Origin: Cryptomeria japonica
Taxonomy: Eukaryota; Streptophyta; Pinopsida; Cupressales; Cupressaceae
Assembly (NCBI RefSeq): GCF_030272615.1
Contig: NC_081413.1
Coordinates: 17,122,285 to 17,186,284 of the forward strand
Length of the DNA: 64,000 nt
Reading direction: 5' to 3'
Shown here: positions 23,041 through 34,063 of the stretch, in pieces
How positions within the stretch are numbered: the first letter of the stretch is position 1
Layout: each line of letters begins with the position of its first letter
Program-made: the position numbers and the translations under genes
Notes under the pieces: model-generated
The model's database searches: none
The model's input: only the letters and a program-made list of their open reading frames with translations
What the model was told of the DNA's origin: nothing

Positions 23041-25229
23041 TTTAAAATTTAATATAGTTCACTGGTTCTATCCACCTTTATCAAATTTTTTAAAAAAAAA
23101 TATGTATATTCAAATGCAAAAGTGTCATTTCAAAATATGGGGCCTGGTGTTTCAAACCTTATCGAGCAATGTCATACAAAATAAAATAAACATAAATTTA
23201 TTTAAATGTTTTAAAAAAAATTCCACACCAGCAATGAGAGCGAACCCAGAACTCATTGAGAGAGATAAATTATCTCAGCGAGTGTCCGAGTTGCAAAAAC
23301 ACTTGTGGGAGCCACTAAAGTTTATAGTATGTTTCCAGTGAGAATGGAATGGAATTCCCAGCGAGTTTCCAGTGAGAAATAGCATCTTATTGTTGCCTAA
23401 AGTGTTAGTGTTTGCTCCTCGACACGGATCATTCATGGTGGTCATGATTGCACAATGATCCTATGGTCTATGTGTTGCAAAATTCTTCTTATTTCCAAAT
23501 GAGAATTGCTAGTAGTGTGGACAGATTTTAAACATTTTGTGATAACAAGAATTGGCAAAATGTGCAACAAGTGAATAGGAGAGGGATGGTGCACAATTAA
23601 ATATTCTTATGAATGGTGTGAGCATGGAAAATAGGGAAAATGTTTCTACTAGAGTAATCTACTTTGCCCAAAAGGGTAAGATGCAAGTGAAAATGTTTTC
23701 ACGGGTGAGAAACTAAAGCAAAAGTTATGAATGAGAGCCAAAAGAATAAAAGGTGGATTAGTGAATATATTTTCATTAAGGTGAAAATATTGATGTAGTT
23801 GCAAAACATGTTATCATCAAGGATGTGAAATGCTTTGAATGTTGTGATGCAAAGAAAATCATTATTTGAAAGATTAGGAAATCATTTCTATGAAAACAGT
23901 AAGGGGTAAGGTTACAGGGGTAAGGTAAATGAGGTTACAAGAGAAAATGCAAATGGGAAGCATATGGAGTGGGTTTTTTATTTAAGGAGTATAACCCTCA
24001 CATATTATAAAAGAAAAATGTAAGTGCAAAGTTTTATTTTCACTTGTGTAAAAATATTTGACAAAAGAGTAAGCACCAAGAGTGGGAAAATGTTTTCACT
24101 TGGAGGTAAAAATGATAAAGCAGTGGGGTTTTATTTTCACTCAGAAACAAGCCAAAATATTTTATCAAGTGAAACTTTTCAATGAAAATGTAGAACAGAC
24201 AAGATTTCACTTGCTACAAGTGCAAGCATGTGAAGGGTAAATGGTGGAAGTTGTTTTCACATTGGATGTAAAAGGTAAAACAAATTCACATAATTTTTTA
24301 GTAAAGGATGTAAAGTACAGTAAGGCAAATATTTTTCATCAAATGAAGAGTGCTTTCATGAGAAAGTGACAAAATGAGGGGATTTTTTCAATTGTAACCA
24401 AGGGGGCAAGGCATAGAATCAGATAAAAGACTAGAAAGGGAAGAATATTCTATTTTTGCATCAGATTTCAGAAGGAGGACACATGCCAATTACAGATTGC
24501 TTCTAGATCTTTTTCTCTTCCTTCTTATTCTTCTTCTCTTCTCTTTTTTGGGGATTCCAATTCTCTAGTTCTCATATTGTAATTACTTTTATAGGACAAC
24601 AATTAGTGCTTAGTTTTCTCGTCAAATTTTTAGTTTCGGAATATTTTAATAAGACTTATGGTAATGGCAAGCAAACTAGTTTTTGCTATAGGAACAAAAC
24701 ATGCTATAAATGTCTCCTGAAATGTATATTGCTTCTTTTAAATTGGGGATATAAGGGATGTTTATGATTTTCACTTCACATTTTTTGTAGTGAGTTTTCA
24801 ATTGTTTACATTTGTTTAAGGAGTAGATTAAATTTGTTCTCAATTGAATGTTGGAGAAGTTTGTAATACAGTTCAGGATTAATGAAGTATGTTTCCAGTA
24901 TGTTCAAGAGAGATCTCATTGTTGTAATGCAATAATGGTTTAAAGACCACTGGTTGTGTGTTTATAATATTATCATAAGTGGTTATTTCAGTTTGATTAT
25001 GTTAATTGGATAAAGCACTAATTTGATTGATTTCCTATACAAGTCCTAGAGGGATCCATATGTTTAAATCTAAAATTATCCTTTACCTTCTTGTTGTTAG
25101 GTGTAGATTTAACTTATTTTTTCTCTCAGGCATGTATTTAGTGATATGTATTCATAATAGAGCCAATTCTAAAGAAATTCATATCAAAGCCTGAAGTGTA
25201 GGGGAATTACCCAAATGAGTAATTCTTGT
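23041..25229. other. Intergenic, no gene; GTGAAAAT-rich stretch
   Basis: No recognisable coding region (the 110-residue ORF at 23009-23341 is lysine and asparagine rich with no motif). From about 23590 to 24380 short motifs such as GAAAATGTTTTCAC, TTTTATTTTCACT and GTGAAACTTTTC recur irregularly, giving many small inverted repeats. A CT-rich tract lies at 24508-24552. Confidence 0.4.
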
Positions 25230-27110
25230 CAACTAGCCATTGATCTCAGATTTCTATTGATAAAAGAAGGATAACTCTTAGGTATATCTGAGGAATCAAC
25301 TGGAGGAAACACTGGTCATGAGGAGCATAATTCTAGTCATACAACTTAATTTTCCTTGACTCATAGGCTATCACATACCCTTCTTGCATGACCACACCAC
25401 CTAAGCGTTAAACTGAAGCATCGGTGACTACCACAAATTGACCTTGTAGATCAAGAACTTTTAAAATGGGAGTCGTTATCAAAATCTCTTTAAGCTTCTT
25501 GAATGCATCCTGACATTTCTTTGTCCATTCAAATCACTTTCCTTTTCTCTCAAGGGACATAATAGGGTTGGGTACCTTAGAAAAGTTAAGCACAAAATTT
25601 CTATAGTAACATGCTAACCCCATAAAACTATGCACTTCATGCACATATCTTGGCATTGGCCATTTTATAATGGCACAGATCTTAGCTGGATCCACTACAA
25701 TTTCTTCAACATAGATTATGTGCCCCACATACTGAATTTCATTCTAAAAGAAGGTGCATTTGGAAATTTTTCCATATAGTTTATGTTCTCTCAAATATTG
25801 AATAACAAGTTGAAGGTGTTGATAATGCTCTTCTTCATTCTTAGAATAGATAATAATTTCATTTAGAAACACTAGAACAAACTTATCCAAGCAATCCTAG
25901 AAGACACTATTCATCAAGTTCATAAATGCTACCAGGACATTCATGAGTCCAAAGGTAATATTGTGAATGCATAATGCCCATACCTTGTTTTGAAGGTTAT
26001 TTTACTAGTGTTCTCATGTTTTAGACTCAATTGATGGTATCCTGATTGTAAATAAATCTTGCAGAACACTGTAACATGATATATTTCATAGAAAATATCA
26101 TCTATGCACAATAAAGGATTTCCTCACAGCTGAACCGCTTGGTTCTTATTCATGCATTGATTGGTATAATGATCCTCTCCACATGTGAAACAACCACCAG
26201 GAAGTCCTCATTTTTTTGTAGGATTACCCAAATTGTTATCATTTTTCTTGAACTTATTTTTCTTGTCATTTATGAGTTCATTTTCATTATCCTTGAATCC
26301 ATTTCCATTCCTCATTCTTTTTTCTTGCTAATCATTCCTATTCTTGAATAGTTAGGATGACTGAGACCAATTATGCTTTTTTTGACTCTTCTCATGGCAT
26401 GTAGAGATCAAATTCATTTTTTTCTCTTGTTTAATGTCTTTCTCAAACACTTGGGCCCATGAACATCAACCTCACTAGCAGTCTAATTATTGAGTTCCAT
26501 GATAAACTTCCTCATCCTGAATCTGTCATCCTTTTGATACTAGGGTACATATTTCAAAAGGAGGAGGATTTTTTCCTAGTACTAAATCATCAACTAGTCC
26601 CCTTGTCACAAATTCTATAAGTCTGTCAATTTCTAATAAAAATAAATCTAGGGCAATGACCTTTTCCTAAACATGACCATGTATTGGTTCCATGTTAGAC
26701 TCAAGGAACTTAGTCCCAGTTCTATCTTTTTGTTCATCAACTAAGTGGATGTTTTACTTGCCAAATGGTAGGCTCTCAACACTTCCTTGGTCGCCTCTGA
26801 ATAATTCCTAATCTCAACATATTTTTTCATTTCAATTAGCCAATCCTCTACAACATTTCATGATACTATACCATCAAATTTGGGTGATCGCTTCACATTC
26901 TTCTTGCACATCATTTTCTAGTAATACAAACTTGGTGGGAGGATGTACTCATAGGTACTCCTCTTCCATGGCTTCCTTCCCTTTAAAAGGGGCATCACAA
27001 ACACACTCTACTAGTATGTGAGGATGATTAGATGGTTCGATTGAGAGGGTGAGGTCTAAAGTTTTCTTTGCTTCCACAAACTTCATTTCTTCCTTTCCTT
27101 CGTATATGAT
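25230..27110 (-). pseudogene. Ty3/gypsy gag-RT-RNase H relic
   Basis: Minus-strand reading gives a gag tail and then a zinc-knuckle region GGCFTCGEDHYTNQC (about 26150-26200). It runs almost at once into RT: CKIYLQSGYHQLSLKHE, ITFKTRYGHYAFTILP, and then FVLVFLNEIIIYSKNEEEHY (usual DD replaced by NE). Next come GHIIYVEEIVVDPAKICAII and SFMGLACYYRNFV (25534-25728). RNase H follows (GQFVVVTDASV, then RLGGVVMQEGYVIAYESRK). The protease and the start of RT are missing between knuckle and RT, so an internal deletion is likely. Many stops are present. Confidence 0.8.
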
Positions 27111-27299
27111 CTACAATACATTTTGAATAGTCAAATTTAGAAATGGGTTTCTTTTTCATTCCTATGTTAGGTAAGTTTTTGTGAACTGATATTCGTGTCT
27201 ATCATACTAGTGTATGCACATTTACTAATATGAGCCAGTTATAGGGTTTGAGAAAAATTTCTAATGGTGAGCTCCTAGGTCCAAGTATTGAGCCTAGTA

Positions 27300-27311
27300 T
27301 CTATGATACCA
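27300..27311 (-). other. Primer binding site of the gypsy relic
   Basis: Minus strand TGGTATCATAGA resembles the initiator-Met site TGGTATCAGAGC. It lies two bases from a TGTAACA/TGTTACA LTR edge at 27314, upstream of the gag relic on that strand. Confidence 0.5.
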
Positions 27312-27313
27312 TA

Positions 27314-28155
27314 TGTAACAACATCATTCTACTACACTTAAGAAAGTAACTAAATTTACTAGAATGTAAAGTAAAGACATGAGATGAGTACACAATAAAA
27401 AAATTTAACTTTTAATGAACATTTTCATCACATGTCAATATAAATATTTGCATTACATATGAAACATTGAAACAACTTGCAATTTTTCATTAATGAAATA
27501 TACATTAAATTCATTACTTTCAAGTACTTGCATTTTTTCAATCAAACAATAAATTTTCTAAAGTGCATAAGATTTAGTTTAAGAGAACTACTATTTTTTG
27601 ATAATCTATTTTGAATCACAAGCCTTGACAAGTCATCTGCAAGAGGGAGAGCATCACCTGAGTTCTTTCTCCAACCACATACCAATAGTGCCCCACACAT
27701 CTTCCAACTGGAAGTGGCCCTACCCTTCATGAGGGTATATTGAAAGAAACCCTCAATAAATGCCATATAATTTTTGGTGTGGTTTCCTACATAATGCAGT
27801 CGACAATACAACTATAGATATACTTCTAACTATGTATGACCATCATGACTAGGCTATGCAAATTGGAACACTGAGAAACAACTGGATGTGAGAAAATATT
27901 ATTGCATCACTTTGGCCAAAGTTTCATATTAATGACACTTATAAATAAGTGCAATCAAATTTTTACACACCTCTACTCGACTTCGACTACTACAATCATC
28001 CTATAGTTGCAACTTAGTTAACTCAATGATTATTCACAATATTAACATTTAACTTTTCATCATGCCTTATCGCATTATATTGATTCTAGGTTGTTGTCAC
28101 ATGTTCACATGTCTTTATGGCAATACAAGAGTGTTAGGTAAGTCTTATAAGATAG
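27314..28155 (-). repeat. Putative 5' LTR of the gypsy relic
   Basis: The left edge is inferred from TGTAACAACATC on the plus strand next to the primer site. The right edge is not visible, and the interval runs only to the start of the next element. No second copy lies in the window. An 89-codon minus ORF (27542-27811) has no recognised domain. Confidence 0.35.
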
Positions 28156-29067
28156 TGTTGGCATTATACACTTAGATGAGAATGGTAGATGTTGTCATTG
28201 ATGGTAACTAGGTTCAACTAAGTGGCAACAAGATTCAACAAGGTTTCATAGGTTCAACTGGAAATAGACTTCACCTACCGGCACCAGTAGATACTACAAA
28301 GTTTATTCACACCGGCATCTAGTTTACATCGGCAACAGATCATACCGGCATCCAAAGCTAACTTGGCAATAATATTGTTTATGTAATGTAAATTGTAATT
28401 GTATAGCCAACATGATGTATTGTAAAGACTCATATATGTATGAGATCTTGTAGGTCATTTTGAGAGGAGGATTTGTTTGCGAAGTAGGTAATAAAATGTA
28501 TGTATGATATCAGATAGTTGTATATGCACTTTGATGTGTTTATCTTGAGAGCGAATAAGAGTAGAGCGAAGACTATTTTGTGAAAGCAGAATCATTTACC
28601 AACAAGGTTTTGGCAGAGGTATCAGACAAAGCTTAAACTGGTACTGAATCCAGCATTGCAGATGCTATTTTGAAGCAGTATGTTTTTATTGGATTTAACC
28701 ATCCAATTGTGTAATTAGTGGGACTCCATTTTGTGTTGAGCAGTGAGCTCTAGGCAATTGGCCTTCCTGCATGTGCAGGCCCCTTTTGTACTAAGTAATA
28801 TTTATTCATATTGGTCAGTGAGTAAATATTGTGGGTCACAAATCCCACCGAGGTTTTTCCCCTATCGGGTTTCCTCGCCAAAAATATTTGTGTTATGGTG
28901 TGCATTGATGTTGATTCTATTGTTTCTCTTTACTGCATTATTATTTGCTTATCGGTATATTAATTTTAGATATAAAGTTGCAAATAAGTTTAAATCATTC
29001 ATCTACCAGTCAGACACTGATTCCCCCCCCTCTCTCAATGTCTTTGGGATAAACCAAATATCTAACA
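28156..29067 (+). repeat. 5' LTR of element E
   Basis: It runs from TGTTGGCATTATACAC to ATATCTAACA, two bases before the primer site. Near its end are CCCCCCCC and a CGGGTTTCCTCGCC-type segment that correspond to similar blocks in the LTR of element C (GGGTTTTCC...). No second copy was found. Confidence 0.75.
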
Positions 29068-29069
29068 AT

Positions 29070-29082
29070 TGGTATCAGAGCC
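29070..29082 (+). other. Primer binding site of element E
   Basis: TGGTATCAGAGCC is a perfect match to the initiator-Met tRNA primer site, two bases after the LTR. Confidence 0.88.
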
Positions 29083-29138
29083 TGGTCCTCTATTTGTAGA
29101 AGCCTAACAGCTTGAGGAAGATTCTGAAACTGGTACTG

Positions 29139-30257
29139 ATGGAAAGTTTGAGACAACAGTTGGAAGGAGCTCTTGAAGATTTTGATGCACAAAAATTGAA
29201 TAATATCATATTGAAAGATGAACTCATAACTGCTCGGGAATTCATCAAAGCACTTCAAGAAAACCTAGTTATAGCAAAGAATAAGAGAAAATAATTACAT
29301 GTGCAACTACAAAAACAAGATGATGAAGAAAAAGAAACGCTCAGAGATATTGCAGAGAAACTGAGGCAAGAGAACAATAACATGAGGAATGAGATGCAAG
29401 ATTTAACCATGAGACTATGTAAGGATATTGAAGATAGAAAGAAGAATGAGGAGGATTTGGCCAGAAGACTTAATGAAAGATCAGATGAATCTATAAGGCT
29501 TAGTTATGAAAATGATATGCTTAAAATAGATTTGATTCACATGCAACATGACAAAGAGGAACTTATGAGACACATTAACACTTTGAAAAGTGAGTTGGTC
29601 ATTGCAAATGAATACAAAGACAAATTCAAAAAGAGTTCAGACAAGCTTGATGATATGCTAAACAGTCAAAAACCTGATGGAGAAACAGTTGGACTTGGAT
29701 TTGAACATGGAGAAAGTTTCAGAATTGGAAACAATCATGATCACAGCAAACTGATAAGGCAACCTAATGCTTATAAATTCAATGGGAAATGTTTTAATTG
29801 CAACAAATTTGGTCATAGAGCAAATCAATGCAGATTTAGGAATAATCAGAATACAAACTCATCCACCACCGATCAATGTTCCAAATGCAATAAACATGGT
29901 CATAACTCAAACAATTGTAGAATGAATGTAAAATGCTATGTTTGTGGTAGATTTGGACATCTATCTAATCAATGCAGAACTCAAACTGGTCAAGGTTATG
30001 GAAAAGCTATTCAAAGAAACAATGTAACCCGTTATGCATGTAACAAGATTGGGCATATTGTAAGATTTTGCAGAAGCAAGAATGTACCGACAAACAACAG
30101 AGGATCTAATGATAAAGGCAAGGAAAAGGTGAATGAAATCAAGCAAGAATTCACTAAACAATGGGTCAAGAAGAGAGATCATAGAAATGATGAATCTGGT
30201 TCTGCACCGACAGAACAGAGCATTCCTACACCGGCAAGAGATTCTTCATCAAACTAA
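29139..30257 (+). pseudogene. Element E gag: coiled coil plus four CCHC knuckles
   Basis: The likely start is ATG 29139 (MESLRQQLEGAL); an upstream in-frame ATG at 29112 is also possible. One in-frame TAA at 29292-29294 breaks an otherwise open frame of about 370 codons. Residues 1-190 are rich in E, K, L, R and Q in a long helical, coiled-coil-like pattern. Zinc knuckles follow: CFNCNKFGHRANQC (29790), CSKCNKHGHNSNNC (29877), CYVCGRFGHLSNQC (29934), and a fourth, RYACNKIGHIVRFC (about 30030), with its first Cys replaced by Arg. The tail is basic and then Ser/Thr/Pro rich. I see no UBN2-type gag domain, unlike elements A, C and G. RNA binding is inferred from the knuckles. Confidence 0.8.
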
Positions 30258-30558
30258 GGAATAATGCTTAGGGTAAGGCAACAAATTGAAGATCATGCAT
30301 TTTACCCTCCGATGGTGGTAAGAAGTCAATTCTTCTTTACCGACACATATGTTGAGTATTCACTTAACCGGTGAAGCATTTATTGCAGTTGTAAGTTAAC
30401 TTTTTGGTTATAAAGCACTGAAATTTCTCATTTCAATTCACCAAAGCATTCAAGCATTTGAAGAGCACAGAAGTTGAGCACCAACATTCAAGAAGCGAAG
30501 CAGCAAGGATTTTTCAGGGCATCCAAGGTTTTCAGTTAAAAGGTATTTATCTTACAAC
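30258..30558 (+). promoter_or_regulatory. Spacer with TATA-like box before the unknown ORF
   Basis: Non-coding, with stops in all frames. GGTTATAAAGCAC (TATAAA at 30409-30414) lies about 145 bases before the ATG of the next ORF. The stretch between is CA-rich and leader-like. An internal promoter for the second ORF is possible but is inference only. Confidence 0.3.
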
Positions 30559-31251
30559 ATGGCTTCTTCATCTTCCGCTCTCGAATTCATTACAAACCCT
30601 ATTATTGTGGAAAATATCAAGCGTCTTAGACCAATCTTTAAGATCATCCCTAAGATAGCTAAGTTGGATGACTCCATTGGTGCATTTTCAAAAATCCCGA
30701 AGGGAGTTGCATTTGTTGAAGACCCTAGGGCATACATTCACTGTAAGATTGAAGATTTAGGGTTCGAGGATATAAAGAACTTGTTCATGAATGTTATCAT
30801 TGACAAACAAGGTGTAGTCAAACTGGAACACAAGATTGTGGAAGTTGTAGGGTTCGTAGACATCCTTCACATTCCTAAATTTTTAGATGATATTGTTTGT
30901 TATGTTCTTAGCAGAGTTCACAGTGAATTTTTATGGCTAGACTCAGTTTTCAAAATCACTAAGGAAGAAATTAAGGTTGTTATTAGTTTACCTTCTACCG
31001 ACACAAGGCCTAAGAAGAAAAAGAAAATTCCAAACAAAGGGGTTATGAACTTAACTAGCGCAACATCAGATAACAGATCACTTAGGGTTAGTGATATAAC
31101 TGATAACAATGTCAAATATGCAAGTATGGTTATTGGATATAAGGTTGCTCATACTAATAGGTTGAATTATGTTTCAAGTCTATGCATTCATAATGCTTAC
31201 GAGATGATAAAGAACAATGCTATGTTTGTGGTAGATTTCGACATTTATTAA
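30559..31251 (+). CDS. Element E second ORF, unknown function (230 aa)
   Basis: I do not recognise this protein. The open frame starts MASSSSALEFITNP in a good plant context (ACAACATGGCTTC). It has a hydrophobic/charged mixed N-terminal half (LRPIFKIIPKIAKLDDSIGA, VGFVDILHIPKFLDDIVCYV) and a basic patch RPKKKKKIPNK at about residues 151-161 that could act in nuclear entry or RNA binding. The C-terminal part is VSSLCIHNAYEMIKNNAM. There are no catalytic pol motifs, signal peptide or clear membrane span. Its position after gag and its intact frame next to a decayed neighbourhood make it notable. It may be truncated at its 3' end, since unrelated sequence follows at once. Confidence 0.6.
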   Translation: MASSSSALEFITNPIIVENIKRLRPIFKIIPKIAKLDDSIGAFSKIPKGVAFVEDPRAYIHCKIEDLGFEDIKNLFMNVIIDKQGVVKLEHKIVEVVGFVDILHIPKFLDDIVCYVLSRVHSEFLWLDSVFKITKEEIKVVISLPSTDTRPKKKKKIPNKGVMNLTSATSDNRSLRVSDITDNNVKYASMVIGYKVAHTNRLNYVSSLCIHNAYEMIKNNAMFVVDFDIY

Positions 31252-31559
31252 TGGCATTGTCATTATGCCATTTCAAGCTTTAACGGTGATGACTATGCTT
31301 GAATTGTGACTTTTGGATGCTATTGTCATTGTCACCCAAGATGTTCATGCTTTGTGAGTGTTGCTTTCTTGAATCTTTTGGACTGAGATCTTTGCATCTA
31401 GGCTATGTGACAATCTTTTGCTTTTGTGCTCTAGGTCCCATGCCTTATGACTCTTATAATAGTCATTGACTTAAAATTGTTGTGACTTGTGTTCATGACT
31501 GTAAGTGTCTGCTTTGAAACTAAGAATAACCTTTGATAATGATTGATACCTTTACTTAT
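31252..31559. other. Intergenic, no gene
   Basis: GT/TC-rich sequence with stops in all frames between element E and the next gypsy relic. It contains several diverged ATTGTCATTGTCA-like and CATGCTTTG-like words and nothing recognisable. Confidence 0.4.
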
Positions 31560-32290
31560 GGTTGTCTTATTGTAACTTGTCCTTCATTTTCATGTATTCC
31601 TTTTGTACACATATGACCATTTGGATCATATTGACCAACGATGCCATCATCATGAGACTTCACCTTGAATATATTTTCATAAAAATCAATGAAATCAACT
31701 AATTCACTTAGGCTAGTTGGCTTCCTATTTTTAGACCAAGAATTTAGATCTAATCCCCAAGCAATAATGAACATATCAATAAAATAGGTTCATGTGGTTT
31801 GAAGTTATCTGGAATGTCTCTATATGAAGCTATAATTCTTGCCAATTGGGTATAGCTTGATTCACCTATATATTTCCTTATATCAAACAAGGATTGAATA
31901 AACATTGTGGGGTCAATATTACTGAAACCTGCTCATCATTTGTTTGATATTCATTATACCATGTAGGGCATTGTGATGAACAAACTAAGAGATCCATGAC
32001 AAGTGCATTGTTTTCAATAGTGCCATGAAACTGATTTAGAAACCATCTCTCGAGTTCTTCCCATGATGAGATACTTTACGGAGGCAACATATTGAAACAT
32101 TGACTTGCAACATCTGTCAAAGACCTTAAAGATAATTTCACAACCAAATATTTTGTGCAGATCTAAAAATCCATAATAAATTCATAAAATATTTGCATAT
32201 GCCTAACTACTGATTCACATTCCCTTCCATAAAATTTTGGCACATGCTCTTTAAGCTCAAGAGGAAATTTATTCTGACCACTAGGGATAT
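31560..32290 (-). pseudogene. Ty3/gypsy gag relic
   Basis: Minus-strand reading, with several stops, gives the gypsy gag pattern. It reads FPLELKEHVPKFYGRECESV, then SLRSLTDVASQCFNMLPP, then SWEELERWFLNQFHGTI, which is the usual SLxxxAxxWF...W...F layout. A tail piece FIDFYENIFKVKSHDDG lies at 31556-31774. No other genes of the element remain. The plus-strand ORF at 32303-32692 is not supported. Confidence 0.6.
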
Positions 32291-33850
32291 TATTGAAGTT
32301 CAGTGGTTTGTATGCTTCAAGAACAAACACTTTTCTATGAGAGCATTGTTGCCATGGTTGTTGTGGATATTACATTCCTGAGTTTGGATCTTCATGGAAA
32401 TACGTCCATTTATACATCTTGGATGCTTGGGATTTTTGCAACTGTTACTTATATTCTTCATTATTTATTTTTTATAGAGTCACCACCTCTTTCAAAGAGG
32501 AATAAAATATTTCTTCTTCTGAGAACTTTCCAATTGATAGCCAGAGATTCTGAAACTTTCCCTAGTAGTGTTATCAATATGTTGGTTCTCAAAATTGTAG
32601 GTTGTCAAACCCTAAAGGTATGCCAAGCTCTATGGTCAGGTTCAACACTAGATCTTGGCCAACAAATGAGGATCAATCTTCAAATGGACTAATTCCTCCT
32701 GCACTTTTGGTTTGCTAGACCAAGGTGGGTGTGCCTCTTGATGACTTAAGTAGATTATAACTTCTCAAAATCTCCTTTGTACTCTACGGTTTACTGGCAT
32801 AGAGTTAAGCAGAAGACTAAATTGAACTCTAACTCCTATCTCTACTCTAATATTGAAACGTAAAAATGTTATATATTTTATTTTATGTATTTTGAAATGA
32901 AATTTAATCAGTGCCTTATCTCGGGCCACAGAGTAAAAATTCAAACTGCTCAGCATTGTTCTTGTTTATGCTTTACATAAACGTGCAGGTATGTCAATTA
33001 CTAAACCCTACTTAATTTGCTTTCCCCAAACCATTGTATTCATTTAGCATAATTTAACTCTTCCTTGAAAAGACCTGCTAAACTAAATACACAAGAGCAG
33101 TAAAAAATCAAGTGTATCCTTAGTACATTAATTCATACGGTTGAGAAAACACAAATGTGGAGATTGTTTAATAATATTCTCACATTAAAATTAATAAACA
33201 ACTAAAAACATATTCTGAGCAAAATAATTTATGCATGTTCTCTCTAGAAGCTCTAAAAATGTATCATAAAAATGTTAGAAAAAAATGATATCCCCCCTTA
33301 TTTCTTGGTCTTGATTTCCCTTTTATAATATTAAGGGAGTGTTTCATACCGTTACATCCCTTAGTAACAAAATTTATTTAATTGTCCACCCAAATACAAA
33401 AGAACATAAAATAATCAAGTATTTCATTAATAAACTATTTGCCTTCAACTCATAAATAATTTTGTGTTTTCTTCTCCCCTTTTGCTTTCCCATGGAATAT
33501 TTTTTCCTCATAAAAGTAAGGTGTCTAGTACATTATTTTAATAAAATAACTATTTTCCTCATGAACATTTACTTATTCACATCTACCCTTTCAAAAGTTT
33601 CTTGTAAAAGTTATCTTTAGGTGAAGTATTTCACCCAATAAAGATAAACCACTTTTCCCAACATATGCCACTTCTCATGAGACTCAATATCTAGAACCAT
33701 GTGTGTATATTTCACTTCTTCATGGAAAAAATTTATCCCCTATGTCCCCTCATTCACTTATCTATTCTGCATATTTTAGTCTCCTCGGTGAACAAATTTA
33801 ACCTCTATGTAAAGGAATGATCTTTAATTGCCCCTTTTACTGAGATGATC
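32291..33850. other. Intergenic, AT-rich, no gene
   Basis: No coding region recognised. The part 33480-33850 has repeated ATTTTCCTCAT, TTTCACCCAAT and TTTCACTTCTT words. These look like the opposite strand of the GTGAAAAT-rich stretch at 23590-24380, but only loosely. Confidence 0.35.
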
Positions 33851-34063
33851 ATTTCATAACTTACTTTCATCTTCCATATCTGATAAATACCTTGCATGCT
33901 TTTGATAGATGCTCATAGTCATTCTTAAACTTCCATATTGGCACATACGAGAAGCGAGGATAAAGGTAACGGTTGTGAGATTTGGTTGGGTCATTGCTAA
34001 ATGCATTTGCTTGATATTTCTTAAAACTGTTTTGCCAAATTCATTTTGTGCATATCGTGCCAT
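33851..34063 (-). pseudogene. PPR protein gene fragment
   Basis: A 69-codon minus-strand frame reading MARYAQNEFGKTVLRNIKQM, then TQPNLTTVTFILASRMCQYG, then SLRMTMSIYQKHARY. This follows the pentatricopeptide pattern of plant PLS-type proteins (IAGYAQNG...EAL..F.QM......PN..T..S.L.AC...G.L..G..IH). The repeat residues are partly degraded and both sides lack further repeats, so it is a relic of about two PPR repeats. PPR proteins bind organelle RNA; this piece cannot. It is the only trace of a host gene in the window. Confidence 0.6.

Larger units (their letters stand above)
28156..31251 (+). mobile_element. Element E: LTR, unusual gag and unknown ORF, no pol
   Basis: It begins with a 912-base LTR and an initiator-Met primer site. 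A coiled-coil gag with multiple zinc knuckles follows, and then a separate 230-codon ORF of unknown function. No protease, RT, RNase H or integrase follows, and no 3' LTR is found. The unrelated gypsy relic at 31560 marks the latest possible end. LTR style (TGTTGGCA start, C-rich run and TCTAACA end, primer site) is like element C, so it is probably a copia-related element that is either truncated or built as a non-autonomous type. Confidence 0.75.

Noticed and set aside
32303-32692. 129-residue plus-strand ORF with hydrophobic stretches
   Set aside because: It lies beside and partly antisense to the gypsy gag relic, has no recognisable motif, and the hydrophobic residues follow from T-rich DNA.
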